Position numbers and translations under genes: made by a program. Shown one piece after another: positions 42,794-50,562 of a stretch of 64,000 bases of DNA. The notes under the pieces were generated by a model. That model did no database searches and was not told the DNA's origin. It saw only the letters and a list, made by a program, of their open reading frames with translations. The stretch comes from Micromonospora orduensis (GTDB lineage: Bacteria > Actinomycetota > Actinomycetes > Mycobacteriales > Micromonosporaceae): positions 1 through 64,000 of the forward strand of contig NZ_VDFY01000257.1 in NCBI RefSeq assembly GCF_006228125.1, written 5' to 3'. Position 1 is the first letter of the stretch. Each line of letters begins with the position of its first letter.

Positions 42794-43570
42794 GGGAAAT
42801 GGCCTCCCGATTCGAGCAGTAGGCACAGACGTGTTCGCCCGCCAAGCTGATGCCAGGAGAGGAGATGCCGGTGGCAGGCGGTGCCCAGGATGGGCGAGGT
42901 GGCCGCGAGCCACTGAGGCGACTCTATCCCCCTCGGCGTGGCACAGGGCGTCCAAAACCCTGGTGGTACAGCCGTGACAGCTTCGACTCCGCGGTGGACA
43001 CGCATTGAGCACCGTGCACTCGGATAGTCACCATCTCTCGCCCTGGAATCTGGGCCACCGGGACAGGATCGAGTTACCTGAGACGGGTCATCTGGCTATC
43101 GTGCGGGCGCCCTGCCGAACAGGGGTGTCCCGCCGGCGGGACAGCCGCTCGAGTTCGGCGGCCGGCACCGACGCCACACCGCAACGACATCGTGCGGGCC
43201 GACATCGACCAGGCCGAGCTCCTCGATCTCGTCACTTCCCCTGGCCCGGGCAACTCACCCCGGCCGAGGAGGGCTGGGTCATCTGGCGTCGGCTCCGGCG
43301 CCGGACTGAGGTCTACCGACGTCAGTCTACTGTCCGGCGGCAGGCAGTCGACCGAACCTGAGGCACGGCCTGGCCGGCGACTGTGGAGCCTCACGCTACG
43401 CAACGGCCAGCACCAATGTCGAGGTACGTGCGGCTGGTACGTACGTCGTCAGCGATCGCCTGCCTGGGCGGGAGGTTGATGCGCATTCGACCGGTTAGGT
43501 TGAACGGGACGACGCACAGCCGGCCAGGCCGATTTCTCCGGTCGGCACAGCAAGTTCGCGAAGGGCTGCC
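42794..43570. other. Divergent intergenic region between NRPS and clpP1
   Basis: About 780 bases without a supportable gene. It holds the palindrome at 43127-43142 and must contain promoters for the NRPS operon (leftward) and the clpP pair (rightward). A repeated GGTACGT word occurs near 43424-43440. I could not identify a ClgR or PopR box with confidence. Confidence 0.5.
43127..43142. promoter_or_regulatory. Variant cluster palindrome between the NRPS operon and clpP
   Basis: GTCCCGCCGGCGGGAC is a perfect 16-bp palindrome. It keeps the CGCCGGCG core of the LmbU-type elements, with one compensatory change in each arm (T to C, A to G). It lies 334 bases before the NRPS start and 429 before clpP1, so it could tie clpP expression to peptide production. 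Confidence 0.55.
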
Positions 43571-44200
43571 ATGACCGATCTGCACATTCCCGCGAACTCC
43601 CTTCTGCAGGGCGACACTCTCGGTGGCAACCTCGACGACGCAATATTCGATCGCCTGCTGCGCGAGCGGATCATCTTCCTCGGCAGTGAGGTGACCGACC
43701 AGGTCGCCAACCGCATCTGCGCGCAGCTGCTCCTTCTTGCCGCGGAGAGCCCTGAGCGCGACATCAACCTCTGGATCAACTCGCCGGGCGGCTCGGTCTA
43801 CTCTGGCATGGCGATCTACGACACCATGCAGTACATCGACAACGACATCCAGACCGTCGCGATGGGCATTGCCGCGTCGATGGGCCAGCTACTGCTCTGC
43901 GCCGGCACGGCCGGCAAGCGTTTCGCCCTGCCGAACGCCTGCATCATGATGCACCAGCCATCCGGCCGCGTGGGTGGCACGGCGTCCGACGTCACGATCC
44001 AGGCTGAGCAGATGCTGTACACCAAGCTCCTGTTCCAGGAGCAGGTGGCATTCCACACCGGCCAGAGCCAGGCGCAGATCGAGGCCGACTCGGAGCGCGA
44101 CCGCTGGTTCACGGCACAGGAAGCCAAAGAATACGGCTTCATCGATAAGGTGATCACCGGGGCCGCGCAGGTTCCCGAGAGCGCCGGACCGCTCAACTGA
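43571..44200 (+). CDS. clpP1: ATP-dependent Clp protease proteolytic subunit ClpP1-type
   Basis: A 209-residue ClpP. Catalytic Ser is in GIAASMGQLLL, His in IMMHQPSG and Asp in DSERDRWF. The N-terminus is short and the C-terminus PESAGPLN is compatible with a processed tail. It forms an operon with a second clpP 28 bases downstream. No tig or clpX flanks the pair; instead an NRPS operon and an SDR gene do. Housekeeping clpP1P2 is usually tig-clpP1-clpP2-clpX. It is therefore probably an accessory copy, possibly giving self-resistance. Confidence 0.93.
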   Translation: MTDLHIPANSLLQGDTLGGNLDDAIFDRLLRERIIFLGSEVTDQVANRICAQLLLLAAESPERDINLWINSPGGSVYSGMAIYDTMQYIDNDIQTVAMGIAASMGQLLLCAGTAGKRFALPNACIMMHQPSGRVGGTASDVTIQAEQMLYTKLLFQEQVAFHTGQSQAQIEADSERDRWFTAQEAKEYGFIDKVITGAAQVPESAGPLN

Positions 44201-44228
44201 CCGGAACGCTTGACTGAGGAGCCGAACA

Positions 44229-44891
44229 ATGACTGACCTGACCATGCCTCCCAGGTTCGCGCCGGTGCACAACCGCTACGTGATGCCGTCGTTCGTCGAG
44301 CGCACGTCGTACGGCGTCAAGGAGTCGAATCCCTACAACAAGCTCTTCGAGGACCGGATCATCTTCCTCGGGGTGCAGGTCGACGACGCGTCGGCAAACG
44401 ACGTGATGGCCCAGCTGCTCACGCTGGAGGGCACCGACCCGGACCGCGACATCCTGATGTACATCAACTCGCCCGGCGGCTCGTTCACGGCCATGACGGC
44501 GATCTACGACACCATGCAGTACGTGCGCCCCGACATCTCGACGGTCTGCCTCGGGCAGGCCGCCAGCGCGGCGGCGGTGCTGCTCGCCGCCGGAACGGCG
44601 GGCAAGCGCATGGCGCTTTCGCACTCGCGGGTGCTGATCCATCAGCCATCCGTTGACGGTGGTTACGGCCAGGGCTCCGACATCGAGATCCAGGCGCGCG
44701 AGATCCTGCGGATGCGCACCCAGATGGAGGAGATGCTGTCCCGCCACTCCGGCCGGCCCATCGAGACCGTCCACAAGGACGTCGATCGCGACAAGATCAT
44801 GACTGCCCAGGAAGCGAAGGAGTACGGCCTGGTAGACGTGCTCCTGAGCTCGCGCAAGAAGAGTCAGAAGGTTGTCGGCGCGAGCAGCTGA
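44229..44891 (+). CDS. clpP2: ATP-dependent Clp protease proteolytic subunit ClpP2-type
   Basis: A 220-residue ClpP with catalytic Ser in GQAASAAAVLL, His in VLIHQPSV and Asp in DVDRDKIM. The longer N-terminal segment (RYVMPSFVERTSYGVKESNPYNKL) is typical of ClpP2. GAGGAG lies eight bases before the ATG. It pairs with clpP1 as actinobacterial ClpP does, forming a mixed tetradecamer. The 3' end overlaps the convergent SDR frame by 28 bases. Confidence 0.93.
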   Translation: MTDLTMPPRFAPVHNRYVMPSFVERTSYGVKESNPYNKLFEDRIIFLGVQVDDASANDVMAQLLTLEGTDPDRDILMYINSPGGSFTAMTAIYDTMQYVRPDISTVCLGQAASAAAVLLAAGTAGKRMALSHSRVLIHQPSVDGGYGQGSDIEIQAREILRMRTQMEEMLSRHSGRPIETVHKDVDRDKIMTAQEAKEYGLVDVLLSSRKKSQKVVGASS

Positions 44892-46102
44892 GGGGTCAGC
44901 ACGTCCCCGCCGGTCTCGCGGGCGCCAGCGAGGCTGAGCGCTCCGTGGAGTCGATCGGTGCGTGTGGCGGCGGACATCTCGATCCAGCACGCCAGGACGG
45001 CGCCGATCGCGTGGGGCCGAGGCGGAGCGGCACCTGGATGGCGTGGGCCGCTCCCCGCACGGTGACGGAGCGGATGGCCGCCCTCGAGACGGAGTGCGAG
45101 TGTCTCGCCACTCTCGACGCCACTCGATGCCAGCGCGACGAGCCGGCGCCTCTCAACGCGGTTACATCGTGATGGCCGATCCGGAGGGGAACGAGTTCTG
45201 CTCGGACCGGACGACGGGAACGTCACCCCGGTGAGGTCTTCGGAGACGGCCCACAGCCGCTGCTGGACGGCCACCTCGTACGACTCGGGGCTGGAGGTGA
45301 CGAGCCGGGGGTGGCGCTTGACCTCGCCGCGTCCGCCGGGACCGTAGTACTGGCCGCCGAGCGCGGCGGGGTCGGTGGCGGCGCGCGGGGTCGGCAGCGC
45401 GCCCATCGCCGGCGCCTGGCCGACCAGCGGCGCGAGCCAGGTCAGCGGAAGCCGGAGGAGGGCCGGGACGTTGCGGGCGAGTTCGGTGCTGGAGATACCG
45501 GGGTGCGCGGCCACCGCGACGGTGGTGCCGTGTGTGGCCAGTCGGCGTTGGAGCTCGTACGTGAACGTCAGGTTGACCAGCTTGGCCTGACCGTAGGCGC
45601 CGACCCGGCTGTACGACCGCTCCCACTGCAGGTCGTCGAATCGGATCGCGGCCTGGATGCGGTGGCCGGTGCTGCTGACCGTCACCACGCGTGAGCCGGG
45701 CACCGGCAGCATCAGGTCCAGCAGCAGCCCGGTGAGCGCGAAGTGGCCGAGGTGGTTGGTGCCGAACTGCATCTCGAAGCCGTCCGGGGTGTTCTGCTTC
45801 GGGGTGTACATCACCCCGGCGTTGTTGATCAGCAGGTCGAGCCGGGACCGCAGCGCCGCCGCGGCGGTACGGACGGAGTCGAGCGAGGTCAGGTCCAGCT
45901 CCTGCACGGTCACGTCGCCGGTCATGCGGGCCGCGGCCCGTTCGCCCTTCTCGACATTGCGTACGGCGAGCACCACTGACGCTCCTCGCTCGGCGAGCGC
46001 CTTGGCCGTCTCGTACCCCAGGCCGGTGTTGTTGGCGCCCGTCACCACTGCCACCCGTCCGCGCTGGTCCGGGATGTTCGCCGTCGTCCACTTGTGGCTC
46101 AT
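44864..46102 (-). CDS. Short-chain dehydrogenase/reductase with an abnormal C-terminal extension
   Basis: An SDR related to retinol-dehydrogenase-like oxidoreductases: VAVVTGANNTGLGYETA cofactor loop, LINNAGVM, VVTVSSTGHRI and the active-site YGQAKLVN. Normal family members end shortly after LTGVTFP (about residue 290). Here the frame runs on for about 120 low-complexity residues, reading through sequence that on the other strand contains a VOC remnant, and stops inside clpP2. The natural stop has probably been lost by a small indel near 45225. It may still be functional. Confidence 0.82.
   Translation of the reverse strand: MSHKWTTANIPDQRGRVAVVTGANNTGLGYETAKALAERGASVVLAVRNVEKGERAAARMTGDVTVQELDLTSLDSVRTAAAALRSRLDLLINNAGVMYTPKQNTPDGFEMQFGTNHLGHFALTGLLLDLMLPVPGSRVVTVSSTGHRIQAAIRFDDLQWERSYSRVGAYGQAKLVNLTFTYELQRRLATHGTTVAVAAHPGISSTELARNVPALLRLPLTWLAPLVGQAPAMGALPTPRAATDPAALGGQYYGPGGRGEVKRHPRLVTSSPESYEVAVQQRLWAVSEDLTGVTFPSSGPSRTRSPPDRPSRCNRVERRRLVALASSGVESGETLALRLEGGHPLRHRAGSGPRHPGAAPPRPHAIGAVLACWIEMSAATRTDRLHGALSLAGARETGGDVLTPQLLAPTTF
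45080..45234 (+). pseudogene. Remnant of a VOC/glyoxalase-like protein
   Basis: On the plus strand, one frame has ALETECECLATLDATRCQRDEP, which aligns with the helix-and-strand end of VOC proteins (EVARLVALGATRVQ pattern). Another frame continues GYIVMADPEGNEFCSD and stops, matching the family's closing ADPEGNEFC motif. A frameshift separates them, and no intact first half is visible. Probably the 3' end of a decayed gene. Confidence 0.5.
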
Positions 46103-46115
46103 GCTCTACCCCTAA

Positions 46116-46313
46116 CTGGGCGAGAACGCGACACTGTTCAGCCTGCAGACCATGGTGATGGCCGGGGCGGTGTCGGCGTACAGCACACCCCCGCCCAGCC
46201 TGCAGGCCGCCTACCAGGCCGAACCGGAACTGGCCCGCTTCCACCTGGAACTCAGGGACTACTTGAGGCAGGCCCTGACCGCGACCCTCCTGGGCGTGCC
46301 ACCCCGCCACTGA
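46116..46313 (+). pseudogene. Orphan 3' fragment of an unidentified gene
   Basis: Directly after a TAA, 65 codons stay open with natural-looking composition (LFSLQTMVMAGAVSAYS, ARFHLELRDYLRQAL) and stop at 46313. There is no start codon or ribosome site at the head, so it looks like the truncated C-terminus of a helical protein. I do not recognise the family. Confidence 0.4.
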
Positions 46314-46380
46314 CCTGCGTCGCATCGGGCAGACCACGACGACCGAGAGCGTGGCCGGACCCAATCCACGCTGATGGTCA

Positions 46381-46679
46381 TCGATGTTGCCAGAGCGGGT
46401 CCAAACGTGTTGGAATGGCTCACATCGCCGCAGCGCGGGGGCAACCGCGCTGAGAACGGCCAGCACGGGAGCATCGCAGCACCGGCAGCGTGCCGCCTTT
46501 GGCAGGCACCCGCATGCCGCATCGCCGGGCCACCTCCATGACGACGGGCAGACATCCACGCCCGCGTCCGTGTCCCCGGTACGTGCCCCCGACGGCCGAC
46601 GCGCTCGACGTCCGACCCTCCCCGGGGCGCCCGATCCGGTCTGCCAGCGCACCAGAACCGGCGACGAGGTGAGAAGCAG
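46381..46679 (+). repeat. Left copy of a ~290-bp inverted repeat
   Basis: This segment matches 49961-50248 on the opposite strand along its whole length. It includes GCGCGGGGGCAACCGCGCTG, a hairpin with the loop GGGCAA, and AACCGGCGACGAGGTG, both identical in the two copies. It ends two bases before the start of the hypothetical gene at 46682. No protein is convincingly encoded. It may be a mobile non-coding element, a structured leader, or a duplicated upstream region. Confidence 0.75.
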
Positions 46680-46681
46680 TC

Positions 46682-47263
46682 ATGATTTCCCGAGAGAGTC
46701 TCGCGGGTTGGTACCGGACCCGTTTCGTGGGAGTGGCGGTGATCCTGCTGGCGGTGTCGGCCGGCGCGATCGTGCTGCTCAACCGGGCCGGCCCGGAGAC
46801 GGATCCGGCGGATCTGCAGGGGCAGATCACGAGCCGGATGCGCAGCACGCTCGAACAGGCGGACCCGGGGCAGCACAACCACGCCGGGCACGGCGCCCAG
46901 CAGGTGACCACCGAGGAGAAGAAGCCGCCGGTGATCTGCGGGGTCCGCGTCTACGGCTACGAGCCGGCCGGGGTCACCGCGCTCGCCGACGTGCGGACGG
47001 TCTACGGCTTCCATCTCTGCGGGGTCGCCGAGCCGAAGCGCCCCTGGGACGTGGCGGTCAAGCTGGCCGGCCCCGTGATCATGGACATGACCACAGACCC
47101 TCCGGGCATCCAGGTGGTCGAGGCGACGGCCGACGTCAGGTTCGTCGACCGGCTGCGGGAGATGTTCCCGGACAGGTACGAGGAGCTGGCGCTCAAGGAG
47201 GCGCTTACCGAGTCGGAGATGGCCGACCAGCGCCGCCGGTACGACGCCGCGGCCGGGTTGTGA
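46682..47263 (+). CDS. Membrane-anchored hypothetical protein
   Basis: A 193-residue protein with one N-terminal transmembrane helix (GVAVILLAVSAGAIVLL, about residues 17-33) and an extracytoplasmic remainder. A histidine-rich stretch (QHNHAGHG) is followed by a globular-looking part with two cysteines (ICGVRVYGY, HLCGVAEP) that could pair. Its ATG follows the left copy of the inverted repeat by two bases, with no strong ribosome site. I recognise no family. Confidence 0.72.
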   Translation: MISRESLAGWYRTRFVGVAVILLAVSAGAIVLLNRAGPETDPADLQGQITSRMRSTLEQADPGQHNHAGHGAQQVTTEEKKPPVICGVRVYGYEPAGVTALADVRTVYGFHLCGVAEPKRPWDVAVKLAGPVIMDMTTDPPGIQVVEATADVRFVDRLREMFPDRYEELALKEALTESEMADQRRRYDAAAGL

Positions 47264-47371
47264 CCAGGCCGGGCGGCCGGGCGTACCCGGCGGTAATCCC
47301 GGTCAACTCGATCCACATCCGACTTTAGGTAGATCAACGTTGATATTTACCGTCATAGATGTAACAGTTGC

Positions 47372-47387
47372 TTGGGAGCGTTCCCAA
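47372..47387. promoter_or_regulatory. CebR-like operator upstream of the LPMO gene
   Basis: TTGGGAGCGTTCCCAA contains TGGGAGCGTTCCCA, one base from the CebR box TGGGAGCGCTCCCA known from streptomycete cellulose genes. It lies 36 bases before the LPMO start. A LacI-family CebR repressor relieved by cello-oligosaccharides is the likely regulator; no cebR is in the window. Confidence 0.75.
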
Positions 47388-47422
47388 TTTGATCTGCAGT
47401 CCCGAAGAACGGAGGATGAACA

Positions 47423-48103
47423 GTGCGTCCACACACGTCCGATCTATCCGGCGGGCGATCCCGGTCGACCGTCCGCCAGTCCCTCCGAGTGCTCGTCCTG
47501 CTGTTCGCCATGGTGGTCGGTACGCTGCCCTGGACCAGCGCGGCCCAGGCCCACGGCACCGTCATCAACCCGGCGAGTCGCGCGTACCAGTGCTGGAAGA
47601 CCTGGGGCAACCAGCACACGAACCCGGCCATGCAGCAGCAGGACCCGATGTGCTGGCGGGCGTTCCAGGCCAACCCCGACACCATGTGGAACTGGATGAG
47701 CCAGCTGCGGGACGGCCTCGCCGGCCAGTTCCAGGCCCGCACCCCGGACGGACAGCTGTGCAGCAACGCCCTCTCCAGGAACGACGCGGTGAACCAGCCC
47801 GGAGCCTGGAAGGCGACCACCGTCGGCCGCAACTTCACGGTCCAGATGTACGACCAGGCCAGCCACGGTGCTGACTACTTCCGGGTCTACGTCACCAAGC
47901 AGGGGTTCAACCCGGCCACCCAGCGGCTCGGGTGGGGCAACCTCGACCTGATCACGACGACCGGGCGATACGCGCCAGCTCAGAACATCTCGTTCAACGT
48001 ATCGGTCTCCGGACGCACCGGAAGCCACGTCCTGTTCGTGATCTGGAAGGCGTCACACATGGACCAGACCTACATGTGGTGCAGCGACATCAACATCACC
48101 TGA
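47423..48103 (+). CDS. Secreted AA10 lytic polysaccharide monooxygenase
   Basis: A 226-residue protein with a signal peptide (LRVLVLLFAMVVGTLPW, cleavage at AQA-H). Cleavage puts His43 of HGTVINPASR at the mature N-terminus, as the copper histidine brace needs. The second histidine is in DQASHGADYF. Cysteines and the ending SHMDQTYMWCSDINIT fit AA10. It oxidatively breaks chitin or cellulose; the CebR-like box favours cellulose. There is no carbohydrate-binding domain. GTG 47423 has GGAGG seven bases upstream. Confidence 0.92.
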   Translation: MRPHTSDLSGGRSRSTVRQSLRVLVLLFAMVVGTLPWTSAAQAHGTVINPASRAYQCWKTWGNQHTNPAMQQQDPMCWRAFQANPDTMWNWMSQLRDGLAGQFQARTPDGQLCSNALSRNDAVNQPGAWKATTVGRNFTVQMYDQASHGADYFRVYVTKQGFNPATQRLGWGNLDLITTTGRYAPAQNISFNVSVSGRTGSHVLFVIWKASHMDQTYMWCSDINIT

Positions 48104-48131
48104 TCGGCGGGACCGACAGCCGCGACACCAC

Positions 48132-48162
48132 TCCGGCCCAGGGCGTTGCGTCCTGGGCCGGA
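48132..48162 (+). terminator. Terminator of the LPMO gene
   Basis: TCCGGCCCAGG and CCTGGGCCGGA form a perfect 11-bp stem with a nine-base loop, 28 bases after the LPMO stop. Confidence 0.75.
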
Positions 48163-48214
48163 CTGCTCTTCCGGTTGCCGCCCGTCGCCGGCCAGGCCGG
48201 TCACCCGGTAGCGG

Positions 48215-48455
48215 CGCGCCGAGGCCCTCGTCGCGGGCCAGTGCGATCGCCTCGGCCCGCGTGCCCACGCGCAGCTTCACCAGCAGGGTCGAGACATTGT
48301 CGCGTACCGTCTTGGGGCTCACCCCCAGGCGTTGTGCGATGCCGCGAGCACCGGTGGCAGCAGCCCGTGCGCCAGGCTGCGGGTGGCCGACAGTCCGAGC
48401 CCGATGCCACTCAACGCGGTCCGAGCCCGTCGTGCAGATCCCGCCGCAGCACTGA
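48215..48455 (-). pseudogene. Fused remnant of a NarX/NarL-type two-component system
   Basis: The minus strand first reads VLRRDLHDGLGPR, the phospho-histidine box of a HisKA_3 kinase. After a frameshift comes LSGIGLGLSATRSLA, continuing the same kinase helix. Then, after a junction, RGIAQRLGVSPKTVRDNVS and LLVKLRVGTRAEAIALARDEGLG follow, the LuxR-type helix-turn-helix of a response regulator. The kinase ATPase domain and receiver domain between them are absent. A deletion plus a frameshift has fused and destroyed the pair. Confidence 0.72.
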
Positions 48456-48619
48456 CGCCCGGTATGTCGGAGCCCGCCGAACAGGGTCTCTGGCACCGGA
48501 CCCACCCTCAATAGGTTGAGGTCAGATGCGACCCCTCGTCGAGTCGGCCCGGTGCCGCTCGACGGGCTGGACGAGGCAGCCGCGGCGGTGGAGGTGCCCC
48601 GCGTCGACGGCCTACGGGA

Positions 48620-48835
48620 TCAGCCGCTTCGGCGGTTACCCCACTGGCGCGGGCTCTGGACCGAGCCCCGGCCGCCGAAATGCTGACCCTTTCCATGCGG
48701 TTGAGGCGACGCGACCTTGCCCTTCGCGCGTCGGGCAGCCCGATTGGCGGGAACGGCAGGCTGGTCGGTCTCGGCCGTGGTCGAGGTGTCGGCCTCCGCC
48801 GCGTTGTCGTCTCGGACGGGCTCAGGCTCCGGCAT
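48620..48835 (-). CDS. Small basic conserved-type hypothetical protein
   Basis: A 71-residue protein from ATG 48835, preceded by AAGGGAG at good spacing. It has an acidic, Thr/Ala-rich N-terminal half, then ANRAARRAKGK and a Gly/Gln/Arg-rich end (GKGQHFGGRGSVQSPRQWG). Similar small proteins are common in actinomycetes and are probably disordered and nucleic-acid binding, but no function is known to me. Confidence 0.62.
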   Translation of the reverse strand: MPEPEPVRDDNAAEADTSTTAETDQPAVPANRAARRAKGKVASPQPHGKGQHFGGRGSVQSPRQWGNRRSG

Positions 48836-49115
48836 CGGTGTCTCCCTTGATTCGTGGGGCGCCCTGCGGGCCATCGACAGCCGACGGACGCGGACTACTC
48901 GGTGCCGGTGTGGGCGTCTTGACGGTATCGCAACGCCGAGGCCGTCCGATTCACGGTCTCCAGCCCGCCTGTGGCAGCCGATACGCGAGGGTCCCACCGC
49001 GCGCCCCACACCCCGCCCCGGTCGGCTGACTTCGCAAGGCTGGGTGGGCGCACTGTCAGCAGAGGTCTGCGGGCTGTGCCCGGTGCGGGCACGCGGTGGA
49101 CCGTGACGAACGACG

Positions 49116-49895
49116 TCAGCAGCCGAGCCGCTTGGCGGAGAGAGCGATGTCGTCGACCCAGAGGTCGAATTCGCCAGGTGTGGTGCCGCCCTGATAGAGC
49201 TGCCAGCCGACCTTCACGGTGTTCACCGTCGGCAGGACGAAGGGCAGGTCGTTGCCGCCGTGTTCGGTCGTCGACGCGCTCAGTTCCGGTTTCGCCACGT
49301 CGTCGATCCACACCGTGACGCGGTTGTCCGTCGGGTCCAGTTTCCACTCGAAGCACTGCCAGGTGTCCTCGGCAACCGGGGCGGACTCCCGCCAGTTGGT
49401 CCAGTCGCCGGTCGGGCCACCGTCGGCGCCCACACCCCAGAAGATTCCGGGGACTGTGGGCGCGTACTGGCCGCCGACCGGACGGACGACCTCCGAACTG
49501 CCGGTGCCGGTCGCCTCCACAAGCGTGAAGTGCGCCCAGTCGGGGGCGGTGGGGAACGCGTCGACGCGCAGCCGCATCCGGCCGTAGAAGCGGTTACCCG
49601 GCGCGGCGAAATCGTCGACGCGCAGGAACGCCCGTCCATTGTCGACCGTGTGGATGTGCAACACCTGGTTGCCGTGGCGGGCACGTTCGACGGTGAGCGT
49701 GCCGTTGCGGGTGTCGACGCCCCAGTCCAACGTGCTGGCGCCGCCACGCGGCAACCGCTCGAAGTCTTCACAGAAGAGCAGGTCACGGGTGCACGAGCGG
49801 TGGGAGGCACCCGACGCGACGGCCGGGACGCTGCCGGCTGTGGTGCCGAGGATCAGGGCGGCGGTGAACACCGCGAGGAAACGGCGCATGATCAT
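49116..49895 (-). CDS. Secreted concanavalin-A-like (Cip1/polysaccharide-lyase-type) protein
   Basis: A 259-residue protein with a signal peptide (MRRFLAVFTAALILGTTAGS, cleavage after VASGA or similar). The beta-rich remainder has FCEDFERLPRG, RFYGRMRLRV, WQCFEWKLDP, VTVWIDDV and a closing FDLWVDDIALS. This pattern is typical of jelly-roll carbohydrate-active or binding proteins such as Cip1. It would act outside the cell on plant polysaccharide, in line with the LPMO nearby. Its upstream region is the right copy of the inverted repeat. Confidence 0.75.
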   Translation of the reverse strand: MIMRRFLAVFTAALILGTTAGSVPAVASGASHRSCTRDLLFCEDFERLPRGGASTLDWGVDTRNGTLTVERARHGNQVLHIHTVDNGRAFLRVDDFAAPGNRFYGRMRLRVDAFPTAPDWAHFTLVEATGTGSSEVVRPVGGQYAPTVPGIFWGVGADGGPTGDWTNWRESAPVAEDTWQCFEWKLDPTDNRVTVWIDDVAKPELSASTTEHGGNDLPFVLPTVNTVKVGWQLYQGGTTPGEFDLWVDDIALSAKRLGC

Positions 49896-49960
49896 CCTTC
49901 ATGGCGTTGGGTCCCTACCGCGCGGGCAGGGGCCGGAACAGTGCTGTCGGACATCGCGAT

Positions 49961-50248
49961 TCGCTGCCCACCTCGTCGCCGGTTCAGGTGCGTCGACGTG
50001 GCGTATCGGACGCCTCCGGCGCGGCGGAGAAGGAACGTCTCGTGTCGTGGGGACACGCGGCCGGGGCACGTACGGCGGACACCTGCCGTCGTCGTGGAGA
50101 TGACCCGGCGGCGCGGCACGCGTCCGCCAGAGCGGCGCTCTGCCAGCACCGCGATGCTCCCGCGCTGACCCGTTCCCAGCGCGGTTGCCCCCGCGCCGCA
50201 GCGATGTTGGCCATTCCAGCACACCGGCGACCGTCCGGGCAACATCGA
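49961..50248 (-). repeat. Right copy of a ~290-bp inverted repeat
   Basis: Read on the minus strand this copy aligns with 46381-46679, including the same GGGCAA-loop hairpin. It lies 65 bases upstream of the gene at 49895, so each copy precedes a gene in the same relative orientation. The two copies enclose the 46.7-49.9 kb interval. Confidence 0.75.
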
Positions 50249-50288
50249 CGACCGTCGCTGATTTGCGGACTGTCGACAAGCGAATCGT

Positions 50289-50507
50289 GATTCGACGAGG
50301 CCACAGTCGGCCCGCATTGCCGAACTCGTAGCGGTTCTGAGCGATGTGCCGGTGCTCACCGCGTCCCAGTCCAAGGGACTGGAATGGGACGCGGCGCTCC
50401 TCGTCGACCCGCAGGGCATCGCCGCCGAACCGCGCGGCTGGAACGGCCTCTACGTCGCGCTCACCCGATGCACCCAGGAACTCGGACAGCCGATACTCAC
50501 GCGTTGA
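50289..50507 (+). pseudogene. C-terminal remnant of a UvrD/HelD-like superfamily 1 helicase
   Basis: The frame ending at TGA 50505-50507 encodes ARIAELVAVLSDVPVLTA, SKGLEWDAALLVDPQGIA and GWNGLYVALTRCTQELGQP. These are helicase motifs V-VI (KGLE-D and YVALTR) at the end of UvrD/HelD-type proteins. All upstream domains are missing. The fragment begins just outside the right inverted repeat, so the rest may have been lost when the repeat-bounded segment formed. Confidence 0.75.
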
Positions 50508-50562
50508 TGACGATTGGGACACCGTGCTCGGACAACCGGAAGGCCGGCCGGCAGACGATCCG

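Noticed and set aside
43424-43450. ClgR or PopR binding site before clpP1
   Set aside because: Repeated GGTACGT words are present but do not match the known box patterns well enough to claim.
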